Of a stretch of 64,000 nt of DNA, positions 33,898-43,107 are shown piece by piece. Source of the stretch: an uncultured bacterium (GTDB lineage Bacteria; Verrucomicrobiota; Kiritimatiellia; RFP12; UBA1067); assembly GCA_902770045.1 (NCBI GenBank), contig CACXRO010000001.1:48056-112055 (forward strand). Reading direction: 5' to 3'. How positions within the stretch are numbered: the stretch's first letter is position 1; every line of letters begins with the position of its first letter. Made by a program: the position numbers and the translations under genes. The notes under the pieces were generated by a model. That model was given only the letters and a program-made list of their open reading frames with translations. It was not told the origin of the DNA and searched no databases.

Positions 33898-35478
33898 CTA
33901 TTTCCAGACCCCGAGCGAAAGATACGGCAGCACCTGCTTCTCCAGGGTGACGTCGAGGTCGAAGAGCGCGTTGCCGGCGAAGCCGAACTTGCGGGTGAGG
34001 TTGATCTGGTCGATCACCTGCCGCGCGTCGAGCCGCGACTCGTTCGCCGTCACCCCGATGCCGACGATTGTCCGCCGCGCCCGCGACTTCTTCGACGCCT
34101 GCTGGACCAGCAGCTCGGTTAACTTCAGCGTTGACTCGGTGTAGTCCATCGGCGCGACATAGTCCACCACCCCGGCGTCGAGCCACGCCGTCCAGTCCTG
34201 CCCGACCGACGCCACGCACTTCGGGTAGCTGCCGTAGACCGCCGCGGTCAGCCACTTCGGACGCGGCGCGCGCCGCCGCGCGTCGGCCACGAACCGGGTG
34301 ACATGTGCCGCCGCGTCCGCCGGGCGCACCGTCCCCTCGCCCCAGCGCACGAAGTCGAGGTGGACGCCGGCGACGGCGTAGCGGGACGACATCTCGGCCA
34401 CCGCCGCGAGCAGGTACTCGCGCACCGCCGGGTTGGCCGGGTCGAGGAACTCCGAAAAGCCGCCGCCGGTCTTCTTCAGCAGCCACCCGCGCCGGCGGAA
34501 CGCCTCGACGCGATCCGGCGTCGCGCGGGACGAGGTGAACGCGAGCAGCCAGGCGTGGACCCGTATCCCGGACCCCTTCGCCGCCGCGACGCACGCGGCG
34601 AGCTGGTCGCCCTCCTGCTCGAACGTCTTCGAGCGCGGCAGCACCGTGGACGGATAGTGGGCGAAGCCGGCGCCGGCAACGTTCACGAAGATGTCGGTCA
34701 CCTTGGCGGACTTGAGGAGCGCAATCGTCTTCGGCCAGTTGCCGGGATAAAGCCCGCAGCCGCTGTGGTCCCACACCGCCCGGATCTCGCCCTGACGCGA
34801 CACCTGCCGCGCGGCATACGAGCGCAGCTCCCGCGCCTTCGCCTCGACCCGCGCCTGGTGCGCGGCATAGCTCCAGCGCTTCGGCTCCACCGAGCCGACC
34901 AGTGCCCCGACGAGCTGCGCCTTGAGGTCCTCGTCGCCGTCGGCGGAGAGGATGTGGGTCATCCAGTAGCCGCCGCCGGTGGCGATCCACGCCGGCTCGC
35001 CGGTGGCGCGGCCGCGGCGGTCGGTCCAGGTGGCGAGCACCCGCCCCTTGCCGGGCTTGGGCGCGGCACGGAGGAGCACCGAGGACGTCTGGCGGATCGC
35101 CGACGGCAGTCCTTCGGGAACGCGCGAGACGAAGTCCATGCGGCTCCACGCGCCCGGATACGGCGCGGCGGCGTAGCCGTTCTGCTTCACGTCCATCAGG
35201 TCTGCGAGCGCTGTCGAGGCGGAATGGAACACCACCAGCTTGCCGCCGCGCGCGCGGAACGACTTGAGCGCGCGCATTTCGTCCGCCGAAGGATTGCTTA
35301 GCCCGACAAGGAAGGCGACCTTCTCCTGCGCGAGCTGAGTCACCATCTGCGCCGGCGCGACTGTCCGCACCGGGATCTTCTCGCCCTCGAGCCAGCGCCT
35401 CAGGTGTCCGGCAAGCGAGGCGTCGTAGCCGGTCGGCTGCGACACCACTGCAACGGCCAGCAACAACGAACTAAGCAA
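33898..35478 (-). CDS. GHL10-type secreted glycoside hydrolase
   Basis: A 526-residue protein starting at TTG, with AAAGGAGG 6-7 nt upstream and an 8-nt overlap with trmD. A short signal peptide is followed by a ThuA/glutamine-amidotransferase-like segment (about 30-200). A (beta/alpha)8 barrel of the GHL10/YngK family comes next: 'EIRAVWDHSGCGLYPGNWPK', 'NVAGAGFAHYPSTVLP', GIRVHAWLLAFTSS, 'VAGVHLDFVRW' and 'VDYVAPMDYTES'. Family members act on bacterial cell-wall or surface glycans. The operon with ExbD and TonB suggests glycan uptake or envelope remodelling. Confidence 0.82.
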   Translation of the reverse strand: MLSSLLLAVAVVSQPTGYDASLAGHLRRWLEGEKIPVRTVAPAQMVTQLAQEKVAFLVGLSNPSADEMRALKSFRARGGKLVVFHSASTALADLMDVKQNGYAAAPYPGAWSRMDFVSRVPEGLPSAIRQTSSVLLRAAPKPGKGRVLATWTDRRGRATGEPAWIATGGGYWMTHILSADGDEDLKAQLVGALVGSVEPKRWSYAAHQARVEAKARELRSYAARQVSRQGEIRAVWDHSGCGLYPGNWPKTIALLKSAKVTDIFVNVAGAGFAHYPSTVLPRSKTFEQEGDQLAACVAAAKGSGIRVHAWLLAFTSSRATPDRVEAFRRRGWLLKKTGGGFSEFLDPANPAVREYLLAAVAEMSSRYAVAGVHLDFVRWGEGTVRPADAAAHVTRFVADARRRAPRPKWLTAAVYGSYPKCVASVGQDWTAWLDAGVVDYVAPMDYTESTLKLTELLVQQASKKSRARRTIVGIGVTANESRLDARQVIDQINLTRKFGFAGNALFDLDVTLEKQVLPYLSLGVWK

Positions 35479-36157
35479 GGTCGGGCCTCCTTTGCGCCGT
35501 GAGGCGACGCGACTGGGCCGCGCGCCAGGCTTCGATCTTGGCGTGGTCGCCGGAGAGCAGAACTTCAGGGACCTTCATGCCCCGGAAATCCGGCGGCTGG
35601 GTGTACTGCGGAGACTCGAGCATTCCGCCGCGGCCGAAACTTTCCTCGGCCGTCGCCGCGGCGCCGCCGCCGAGCACGCCCGGAACCAGGCGCACCGCCG
35701 CGTCGGCCATCGCCGCCGCCGCGATCTCGCCGCCGGTCATCACGAAGTCGCCGACCGAGAAGATGTCGGTCGCCAGCGTCTCGATGCGCGCGTCGAAGCC
35801 CTCGTAGTGCCCGCACATGAAGACCACATGACCCGCCGCGGCGAGTGAGCGAGCGTCGGCCTGGGAGAACGGACGCCCGGCAGGCGAGGTCATCACCACC
35901 CGCGGGCGCACGCCTTCCGGCGCTGCGGCAAGGCGGGACTCCACCGCGGCAAACCAGGGCTCGCAGCGCATCAGCATCCCGGGGCCGCCGCCGTAGGGGC
36001 GCTCGTCGGTCTTGCGCCAGCGGCCGACGCCGAAGTCGCGGAGGTCGACGACGTTGACCTCGCACAGACCCTTCTTCACGGCGCGCGCGACAATGGACTC
36101 CGTCAGGAATCCACTGAACATCCCCGGCTGGACGCTGATGATGTCGATCCTGAGCAT
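35471..36157 (-). CDS. trmD: tRNA (guanine-N1)-methyltransferase
   Basis: A 228-residue SPOUT enzyme that methylates G37 of tRNAs using SAM. Diagnostic parts are MLRIDIISVQPGMF, 'DERPYGGGPGMLMRCEP', MCGHYEGFDARI, and the trefoil-knot 'GDFVMTGGEIAAAAMADAAV' with 'SPQYTQPPDFRGMKVPEVLL' near the end. Length is normal. It is not next to rpsP, rimM or rplS as is usual, but follows a thioesterase gene. Confidence 0.96.
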   Translation of the reverse strand: MLRIDIISVQPGMFSGFLTESIVARAVKKGLCEVNVVDLRDFGVGRWRKTDERPYGGGPGMLMRCEPWFAAVESRLAAAPEGVRPRVVMTSPAGRPFSQADARSLAAAGHVVFMCGHYEGFDARIETLATDIFSVGDFVMTGGEIAAAAMADAAVRLVPGVLGGGAAATAEESFGRGGMLESPQYTQPPDFRGMKVPEVLLSGDHAKIEAWRAAQSRRLTAQRRPDLA

Positions 36158-36174
36158 TGGCGCCCCGCGGAATC

Positions 36175-36579
36175 CTACCCCTTCACCTTGAAGCCGGTGC
36201 CGACGAACTGGGCGACGTCGCGCCCGGCGTCGTCGGAGACGTCGACCACCACCACGCAGGAGGTGCGCCCGTCCTTGCGCCAGCGGGACTTCGCCACCAG
36301 CCGCTCGCCCTTCGGCGCGGCGAGGTAGTTGACGCTGACCTGCTGGGCCACGGTGATCCGCTCGCGGTCGTTGGTGAGCGTGGCGAACGCGAAGTCGGCG
36401 AGGGTGAAGATCGCCCCGCCCATCACGCCGCCGTAGGCGTTGCGGTGCCGCGGCGAAAGCGTCATGCTGCAGACGGAATGCTCCGCGTCCAGCTCGTCGA
36501 TCGCCATCCCGTTCTCGGTCGCGAACCTGTCGTTGGAAAAGTACTCCCTCGCCTCCTCTATGTCCTTGAATCCGCCCAT
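36175..36579 (-). CDS. PaaI-family (hotdog) thioesterase
   Basis: A 134-residue single-hotdog protein with the pattern of PaaI/YdiI thioesterases: NAYGGVMGGAIFTLADFAFA (catalytic Asp in the central helix) and a 'VSVNYLAAPKGERLVAKSR' strand pair. It likely cleaves an acyl-CoA or aryl-CoA thioester. AGGAGG lies 5 nt before the ATG. The short leader could form CCTCC-GAAA-GGAGG, which would cover this ribosome-binding site. The operon continues into trmD. Confidence 0.88.
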   Translation of the reverse strand: MGGFKDIEEAREYFSNDRFATENGMAIDELDAEHSVCSMTLSPRHRNAYGGVMGGAIFTLADFAFATLTNDRERITVAQQVSVNYLAAPKGERLVAKSRWRKDGRTSCVVVVDVSDDAGRDVAQFVGTGFKVKG

Positions 36580-36600
36580 GCGGCCTCCTTTCGGAGGTGT

Positions 36601-36612
36601 ATTATACCAAAT
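36601..36612 (-). promoter_or_regulatory. Extended -10 promoter (ATTTGGTATAAT)
   Basis: The minus strand reads AATTTGGTATAATACACCTC, 21 nt before the thioesterase ATG. It begins just after the clpB stop codon. Confidence 0.82.
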
Positions 36613-36615
36613 TGG

Positions 36616-38691
<2,076 letters not shown>

Positions 38692-38849
38692 GGTTGTCTC
38701 CTTTTTTTAAATGCTGTCTGCCAAGAAGCATAGCAGAGCGCGTGCCACCGCGCGACGGCGCGGCGGCAGCCCGCCGACTGCGACATTTTGGCCCGACCGC
38801 GACTTTTCGCCCCGCAGCGTCGCGCACCGGCGCGCGGGGTGGACGCGCA

Positions 38850-40424
38850 TCAGCGCCCCGGCGCCTTGCCGACGATGACGGCGCCGGTGAACTCCATCAC
38901 GCCGCCGCGCTTCGGACGGGCGAGGGCCTTCAGCTGCTCGAGCCCGCGGCGAAAGCCGTCGTCGTCCGCGGCGGACATGGAGATGCGGTCGAACTCGAGG
39001 TCGAGGCGGTAGGAGCCCTTCTCCATCGACGCGTCGCGCGTGGCGAAGACGCGGCGGAAAGAGTCCCGCCTGTCGTTAAGGTCGAACTGGAGGACGCTGA
39101 AGTTGAGCGGATTGTCGAGCATCTTCGCAAAGTCGAGCCGCTTGCCGTTCTCGGACTTGAGCGACTCGTAGCGCGCACCGGGCAGCAGGTCCGGCACCGG
39201 CTTGAAAAGCGGGCCGAGCGGCGCGGCGTTGACGCCGCGGCGGACGAGGTCGTCGCGGATCTTCTGCATCCTGGCCATGAAGGCCGGGATGTCTTTCGCA
39301 GGGCCGTTCCTGAGCACGTCCGCGAGCGCCGCAAGACGCGGCCAGGTGCGCCAGTCGGCCGCCTTCTGGTCGGTGACAAGCTCGGTCCACAGGTTCCCCT
39401 GTCCGCCCAGGATGTGCTTGCGGCAGTCCTCCGGCACGCCTGCGCACGGATCGAAGCGGGCGATCTTGGCGACGGTGAGGAGGACTCCAAACGGCTGGTA
39501 CTCCTCCGGATCGCCCTCGAGCCCCTGCACGTAGTCGAGGTAGCAGAAGGTGTCGGGGCTCATCACCACGTCGAAGCCCTTCTTCGCCGCGGCGACGCCG
39601 TAGGACGCCCCGCGGTAGCTCTGGATGATGACGCTCCGCGGCAGATCGTCCCAGGTCGCGAGCTCGTCCCAGCCCATCAGCCGGCGGCCCTTCTTCGCGA
39701 GGTAGTCCGCGAAGCGCTTCGTCGCCCAGCCCTGGAGGTCGTGGGAGCTCTTGAGCCCCAGTTCCTTGATGCGCGACTGGCAGTCGGGGCACTTCTTCCA
39801 GTTCGAACCCGAGCACTCGTCGCCGCCGATGTGAATCACCTCGCCCGGGAAGAGCTCCGCCACCTCGTCCAGGATGTTCTCATACATCTCGAACGTCGAT
39901 TCCTTGCCGAGGCAGAGTTCGCTGCAGTTCCCGATGCCGGTGCAGCCGAGCTCCGGATAGGCGGAGATGGCGGCTCCGGAATGTCCGGGGATGTCTATCT
40001 CGGGCACGATGCGGATGCCGCGCGCGGCGGCGTAGCGGACGATGTCGCGCACCTGGTCCTTGGTGTAGAAGTACGGGCCGTAGTCGCCGTCCACCACGTC
40101 GAGGAACATCGTCGAAGAGCGCTTCGAGGACGCCTTGCGGACGGAGCCGACCGAGGTGAGCTTCGGATAGCGGTCGATCGCGAGCCGCCAGCCGTTGTGG
40201 TCCGTGAGATGCCAGTGGAAGACGTTGAGGCCGTGCTCGTGCATGAGGTCGAGCGTCCGTTTTACCTCGTCCGCCGTGAAGAAGTGGCGGCTGACGTCGA
40301 GCATGTAGCCGCGCCAGGCGTACTTCGGGGACTTCTCCGCCGGCCCGCAGCTCCTGCACGCCGTGAACGCCAACACCCCCGCGACCCCGCACAACGCGAG
40401 CGCGGCAAACAGCATCTTTCTCAT
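38850..40424 (-). CDS. GH20 beta-N-acetylhexosaminidase lipoprotein
   Basis: A 524-residue GH20 enzyme that releases terminal GlcNAc/GalNAc. The lipobox is LAFTAC (Cys 23). The catalytic barrel starts at once with YAWRGYMLDVSRHFFT, then FHWHLTDHNGWRLAID, 'PEIDIPGHSGA' and the Asp-Glu pair in HIGGDEC (202-203). The usual GH20b domain before the barrel is missing. The last 130 residues are another domain. AAGAGGAGC fixes the start at 40424. With the GH116 and O-acetylesterase it suggests use of host-type or peptidoglycan amino sugars. Confidence 0.93.
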   Translation of the reverse strand: MRKMLFAALALCGVAGVLAFTACRSCGPAEKSPKYAWRGYMLDVSRHFFTADEVKRTLDLMHEHGLNVFHWHLTDHNGWRLAIDRYPKLTSVGSVRKASSKRSSTMFLDVVDGDYGPYFYTKDQVRDIVRYAAARGIRIVPEIDIPGHSGAAISAYPELGCTGIGNCSELCLGKESTFEMYENILDEVAELFPGEVIHIGGDECSGSNWKKCPDCQSRIKELGLKSSHDLQGWATKRFADYLAKKGRRLMGWDELATWDDLPRSVIIQSYRGASYGVAAAKKGFDVVMSPDTFCYLDYVQGLEGDPEEYQPFGVLLTVAKIARFDPCAGVPEDCRKHILGGQGNLWTELVTDQKAADWRTWPRLAALADVLRNGPAKDIPAFMARMQKIRDDLVRRGVNAAPLGPLFKPVPDLLPGARYESLKSENGKRLDFAKMLDNPLNFSVLQFDLNDRRDSFRRVFATRDASMEKGSYRLDLEFDRISMSAADDDGFRRGLEQLKALARPKRGGVMEFTGAVIVGKAPGR

Positions 40425-40466
40425 ATCTGGGCTCCTCTTGGGCATATGGGATTGATTTTTGGCGGA

Positions 40467-40478
40467 ATTATACCATAT
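40467..40478 (-). promoter_or_regulatory. Extended -10 promoter (AATATGGTATAAT-like)
   Basis: The minus strand reads GAATATGGTATAATTCCGCC, about 42 nt before the GH20 start, with the ribosome-binding site in between. Confidence 0.8.
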
Positions 40479-40512
40479 TCCGCCCCGCCTGTGTGGCGAG
40501 TATCTGTTGTGA

Positions 40513-40533
40513 GATTACGGTGCGGACGAAATC
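40513..40533. repeat. Dispersed repeat, copy 2 (attacggtgcggacgaaatc)
   Basis: Identical over 21 bases to 22192-22212 and likewise upstream of an extended -10 box. Confidence 0.75.
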
Positions 40534-40537
40534 AAAC

Positions 40538-40569
40538 TGCCGCGCAAGGTGCCGCGTGGGTCTGTCCCC
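40538..40569. repeat. CTGCCGCGCAAGGTGCCGCG repeat with GGGTCTGTCCCC
   Basis: The doubled TGCCGCG motif is followed directly by GGGTCTGTCCCC. The same pairing of the two motifs occurs at 40848-40899. Confidence 0.75.
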
Positions 40570-40576
40570 GCGCCCC

Positions 40577-40678
40577 TTATGTAGCTCCGACAATGCGGTT
40601 GTCGGCGCAATACGAGCGCACCTGACGGGGAGTTATTCCCCATCTGGCTGCAATCTCATCTATCGTCAGAAAATCCAT
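40577..40678 (-). pseudogene. Truncated helix-turn-helix (excisionase/MerR-like) gene
   Basis: A 33-codon frame with AAGGAGG upstream. It encodes MDFLTIDEIAARWGITPRQV followed by a recognition helix and stops at once after RIVGAT. Full-length relatives of this 'lt.eeiA..wgis.R.v...c..gRipGa' domain go on for another 20-40 residues with a FGRSW-type wing. Here the repeat GGGTCTGTCCCC follows the stop, so the gene was probably cut by repeat insertion. The ATG overlaps the preceding frame's stop (TGATG). Confidence 0.55.
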
Positions 40679-40785
40679 CAACAAGCCTCCTTCGTGTTCT
40701 GCGGAAGTTTATCTCCCTCAATAGGAAGCATATCCAATGGCAAACCGCACCCTGTTTTGCCAATATAAACTTCCGGCACGCCCAT
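40678..40785 (-). CDS. 35-residue protein of unknown function
   Basis: A short frame (MGVPEVYIGKTGCGLPLDML then PIEGDKLPQNTKEAC) that ends in a TGATG overlap with the truncated HTH gene. GGAGGTGA lies upstream but about 14 nt away. A TATAAT promoter at 40826 precedes it. The orderly promoter-RBS-overlap layout suggests a real two-gene unit, now partly decayed. Confidence 0.45.
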   Translation of the reverse strand: MGVPEVYIGKTGCGLPLDMLPIEGDKLPQNTKEAC

Positions 40786-40825
40786 ATATTCCGTTTTTCA
40801 CCTCCATTTGAAAGCTTTGATGCGT

Positions 40826-40837
40826 ATTATACCACAT
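40826..40837 (-). promoter_or_regulatory. Extended -10 promoter (ATGTGGTATAAT)
   Basis: The minus strand reads AATGTGGTATAATACGCATC, about 40 nt before the 35-codon frame. Confidence 0.7.
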
Positions 40838-40847
40838 TTTCGGTCCA

Positions 40848-40899
40848 AACTGCCGCGCAAACTGCCGCGCAGACTGCCGCGGTGTCTGTCCCCGGCGCC
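40848..40899. repeat. Triple AACTGCCGCGCA repeat with GTCTGTCCCC
   Basis: Three consecutive 12-14-bp AxCTGCCGCGCA units are followed by GGTGTCTGTCCCCGGCGCC. The same elements recur at 40538 and 40983. Confidence 0.8.
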
Positions 40900-40919
40900 G
40901 TTTCCGAATCAAGTGGTAG

Positions 40920-40957
40920 ATTCCATTTTTTGGTGGACATCCGCCTAAAAATGGAAT
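40920..40957 (-). terminator. Long hairpin downstream of the defence operon
   Basis: Arms of 17 nt beginning ATTCCATTTTTTGG and ending AAAAATGGAAT pair with one mismatch and one G-U around a short loop. It lies about 90 nt after the RelE-UvrD stop and could act as a two-way terminator, or be a repeat element. Confidence 0.45.
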
Positions 40958-40982
40958 GACCGGCTCTCGAGCTTCTCCTCGC

Positions 40983-41008
40983 AAACTGCCGCGCAATGTG
41001 CCACGGAC
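40983..41008. repeat. AACTGCCGCGCAATGTGCCACGG repeat
   Basis: A degenerate copy of the TGCCGCGCAA family, 40 nt from the end of the RelE-UvrD gene. Confidence 0.65.
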
Positions 41009-41048
41009 AGGACGGCCTGAATTTGCAATTTGCAAAAAATGCACATTG

Positions 41049-43106
41049 CTACCTGACCATATCCAATATCAACTCTGAAGGGACGCCTGCTGACGTTATC
41101 AGCAAATAGTCCCTCGCCCTTGTGCAAGCGACATAAAGAAGATTCCTCTCTGTGTCGTATATCTCCTCCAGGCCTGCGACAAGGTCTGCCTCTGCGATCC
41201 GCTCCGGCGATGGAAGGACACCATTGTCGCATGCCATAACGACAGCGGCACGGTACTCAAGCCCCTTCGCCTGAAACATCTCCAACACCCTCGGCTTCAC
41301 AATCCCATCATTGTAGGCACTTTTTTCAAGCGCACCATGCGCCCTCGGGAATTCCCTCTGACTCCGGCAGAATATCGCCACAGCCTCTGGAGGAATGTTC
41401 AAGTCATTCGCCAGACGATCCAACCACTCAGCGACGCCGTTGATTTCCGCCTCTTTGTCCTCAAATCTACGCACCTCAGGTTTTGGCCCACTCAACAGTG
41501 AAATCGATCGTCTCCTTTCCTCTATGTCGTCAGCATCTCGCCCGTTGAGGTCCGTGAGCCTATCCGCCATAGAGCGTATTTCTTGAGTAGTACGATAGTT
41601 CACTTTCAGCACCCTGCTCATGCCACGCAGATCGATACCGTGAGGGCGCCATGGGAAGGGATATCGAATTATCCGCTGCCCAATATCCCCAGCAAAGAAC
41701 ATCCTCTTCGACTCACCCATGTATGCGACAATGAAGTCAAGCTCTACCTCGCACAAATCTTGGCACTCGTCCACGACGAAATGCGTATAGTATCGCGGCA
41801 TATCGGAATGTTCATGGCAATATTCCACAAGCTTAGCGTACATCTGTTCAACAGTAATATAGCCGCAATCTACGTTCAGCCCGTGATACACATAACCAAG
41901 CACCTTCCATAGTGCCTTGCGCCGCTCGACAGAAAGCTTCGTGTGCACCCCACGCCTCACCGTGTGTAGATATTCCTCCTCCGTCTTGATCTGTCTTGGC
42001 TCAACTACAAGCCGCCATTCTGAAAGTGCGAACGCCGGTGTAATTCCCTTTGGCAGCTCGTTTGCGTGAAACTGCAATATCTTAAGCGCCTCTGCATTTG
42101 CCTCATCGTGAGGCACCACCGCCCCGTGCCCCGGGAAAAGCGCGTCGAACTGCCTGCGTGCGAATTGCTCGAGAGTCGTCACATCGCAGCGCTCCAGCGC
42201 CTTAGGGCTCAGCAATGCACAGCACCGCTTTTTCAGGTCGGCCGCAAGCTCCGGCGAATATGTGGAAACCAGCACCCGAGCCCCCGCGTCCTCGCCAAGC
42301 ACGAACTTCGCATGGTGGAGAGCTACGACCGTCTTGCCAGTACCCGCACTGCCGCACACGCGGAACGGCTTGATGTATGAACGGTAGGCGACCTTCCTTT
42401 GCGATGGATGCAGATATACGCACCAGGCCCCCCAATCGGCATTCTCAAGAACAGATTTGAGATCGTCGTCGTCCGATACAACCCACCAGCTCTGCGGATT
42501 CCATTTCGTCCCGCCGCCCTGATCCGGCTGCTCCTCTGGTTCAATCGAAGGCCTTTCTCCGGCGGCAATGGACAGCACAACTTCAGCAATGTCAGGCGGC
42601 AAATGATACTGCCCTATGTTAAGAAGCTCGTCTTCTTCTGTCGCTGCCACCACCCGCTCGACCCATTCTTCCGGCACACCCCAGGCAAGGAGTTCGGCGC
42701 GAGTAATCGCCAATATGTCGCAAAGGGAACGCTTTGGCTTCACTCCTTTTTGCCGCACCTCTATCTTCGGTTCGGCAGCAACCTCAGGTATCTCGACAAG
42801 TTGCATCGCCCCAGTCGTGGGATGCTCCTTCAGGACATGGTTTTTCGCCCACACATACGCCTTGTCGTGATGGTCAACCCAGCACAAAACCATCTGTCCG
42901 TCGTCGCCGCGATAAAAAATAATGCGCATGTCTCCATTGACATACGCGCTCCACCACCCCGCGTTGCCGTCCAGCTTGTGAAGCGACAAGGTCGACGCCG
43001 TAGGATCGATGTTGAGATCCATTATGGTGTGCGAAATGACCTTCTGCTCCTTCTGCGGGAAGGTGCGATACTGTTTCGTGAACGCCGCCGAGAATATCAC
43101 AGACAT
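41049..43106 (-). CDS. RelE/ParE-like domain fused to UvrD-type helicase
   Basis: 685 residues. Residues 1-92 match the RelE/YafQ toxin fold: 'FTKQYRTFPQKEQKVIS', the HKLDGNAGWWSAYVNGDMRI strand block and VDHHDKAYVWA. After a linker a superfamily-1 helicase begins: Walker A GSAGTGKT (252-259), motif II DECQD (446-450), the VNYRTTQEIRSMA motif and the C-terminal 'FQAKGLEYRAAVVMA' with LYVACTRARD. It starts one base after the methyltransferase stop, as third gene of the restriction operon. It probably acts in phage defence on DNA. Whether the RelE part still cleaves RNA or only recognises ribosomes is unknown. Confidence 0.85.
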   Translation of the reverse strand: MSVIFSAAFTKQYRTFPQKEQKVISHTIMDLNIDPTASTLSLHKLDGNAGWWSAYVNGDMRIIFYRGDDGQMVLCWVDHHDKAYVWAKNHVLKEHPTTGAMQLVEIPEVAAEPKIEVRQKGVKPKRSLCDILAITRAELLAWGVPEEWVERVVAATEEDELLNIGQYHLPPDIAEVVLSIAAGERPSIEPEEQPDQGGGTKWNPQSWWVVSDDDDLKSVLENADWGAWCVYLHPSQRKVAYRSYIKPFRVCGSAGTGKTVVALHHAKFVLGEDAGARVLVSTYSPELAADLKKRCCALLSPKALERCDVTTLEQFARRQFDALFPGHGAVVPHDEANAEALKILQFHANELPKGITPAFALSEWRLVVEPRQIKTEEEYLHTVRRGVHTKLSVERRKALWKVLGYVYHGLNVDCGYITVEQMYAKLVEYCHEHSDMPRYYTHFVVDECQDLCEVELDFIVAYMGESKRMFFAGDIGQRIIRYPFPWRPHGIDLRGMSRVLKVNYRTTQEIRSMADRLTDLNGRDADDIEERRRSISLLSGPKPEVRRFEDKEAEINGVAEWLDRLANDLNIPPEAVAIFCRSQREFPRAHGALEKSAYNDGIVKPRVLEMFQAKGLEYRAAVVMACDNGVLPSPERIAEADLVAGLEEIYDTERNLLYVACTRARDYLLITSAGVPSELILDMVR

Positions 43107-43107
43107 G

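Noticed and set aside
38692..38849. Heat-shock (CIRCE-type) operator upstream of clpB
   Set aside because: No TTAGCACTC-N9-GAGTGCTAA-like repeat is visible; only a weak TATGCT box about 40 nt before the start was seen.
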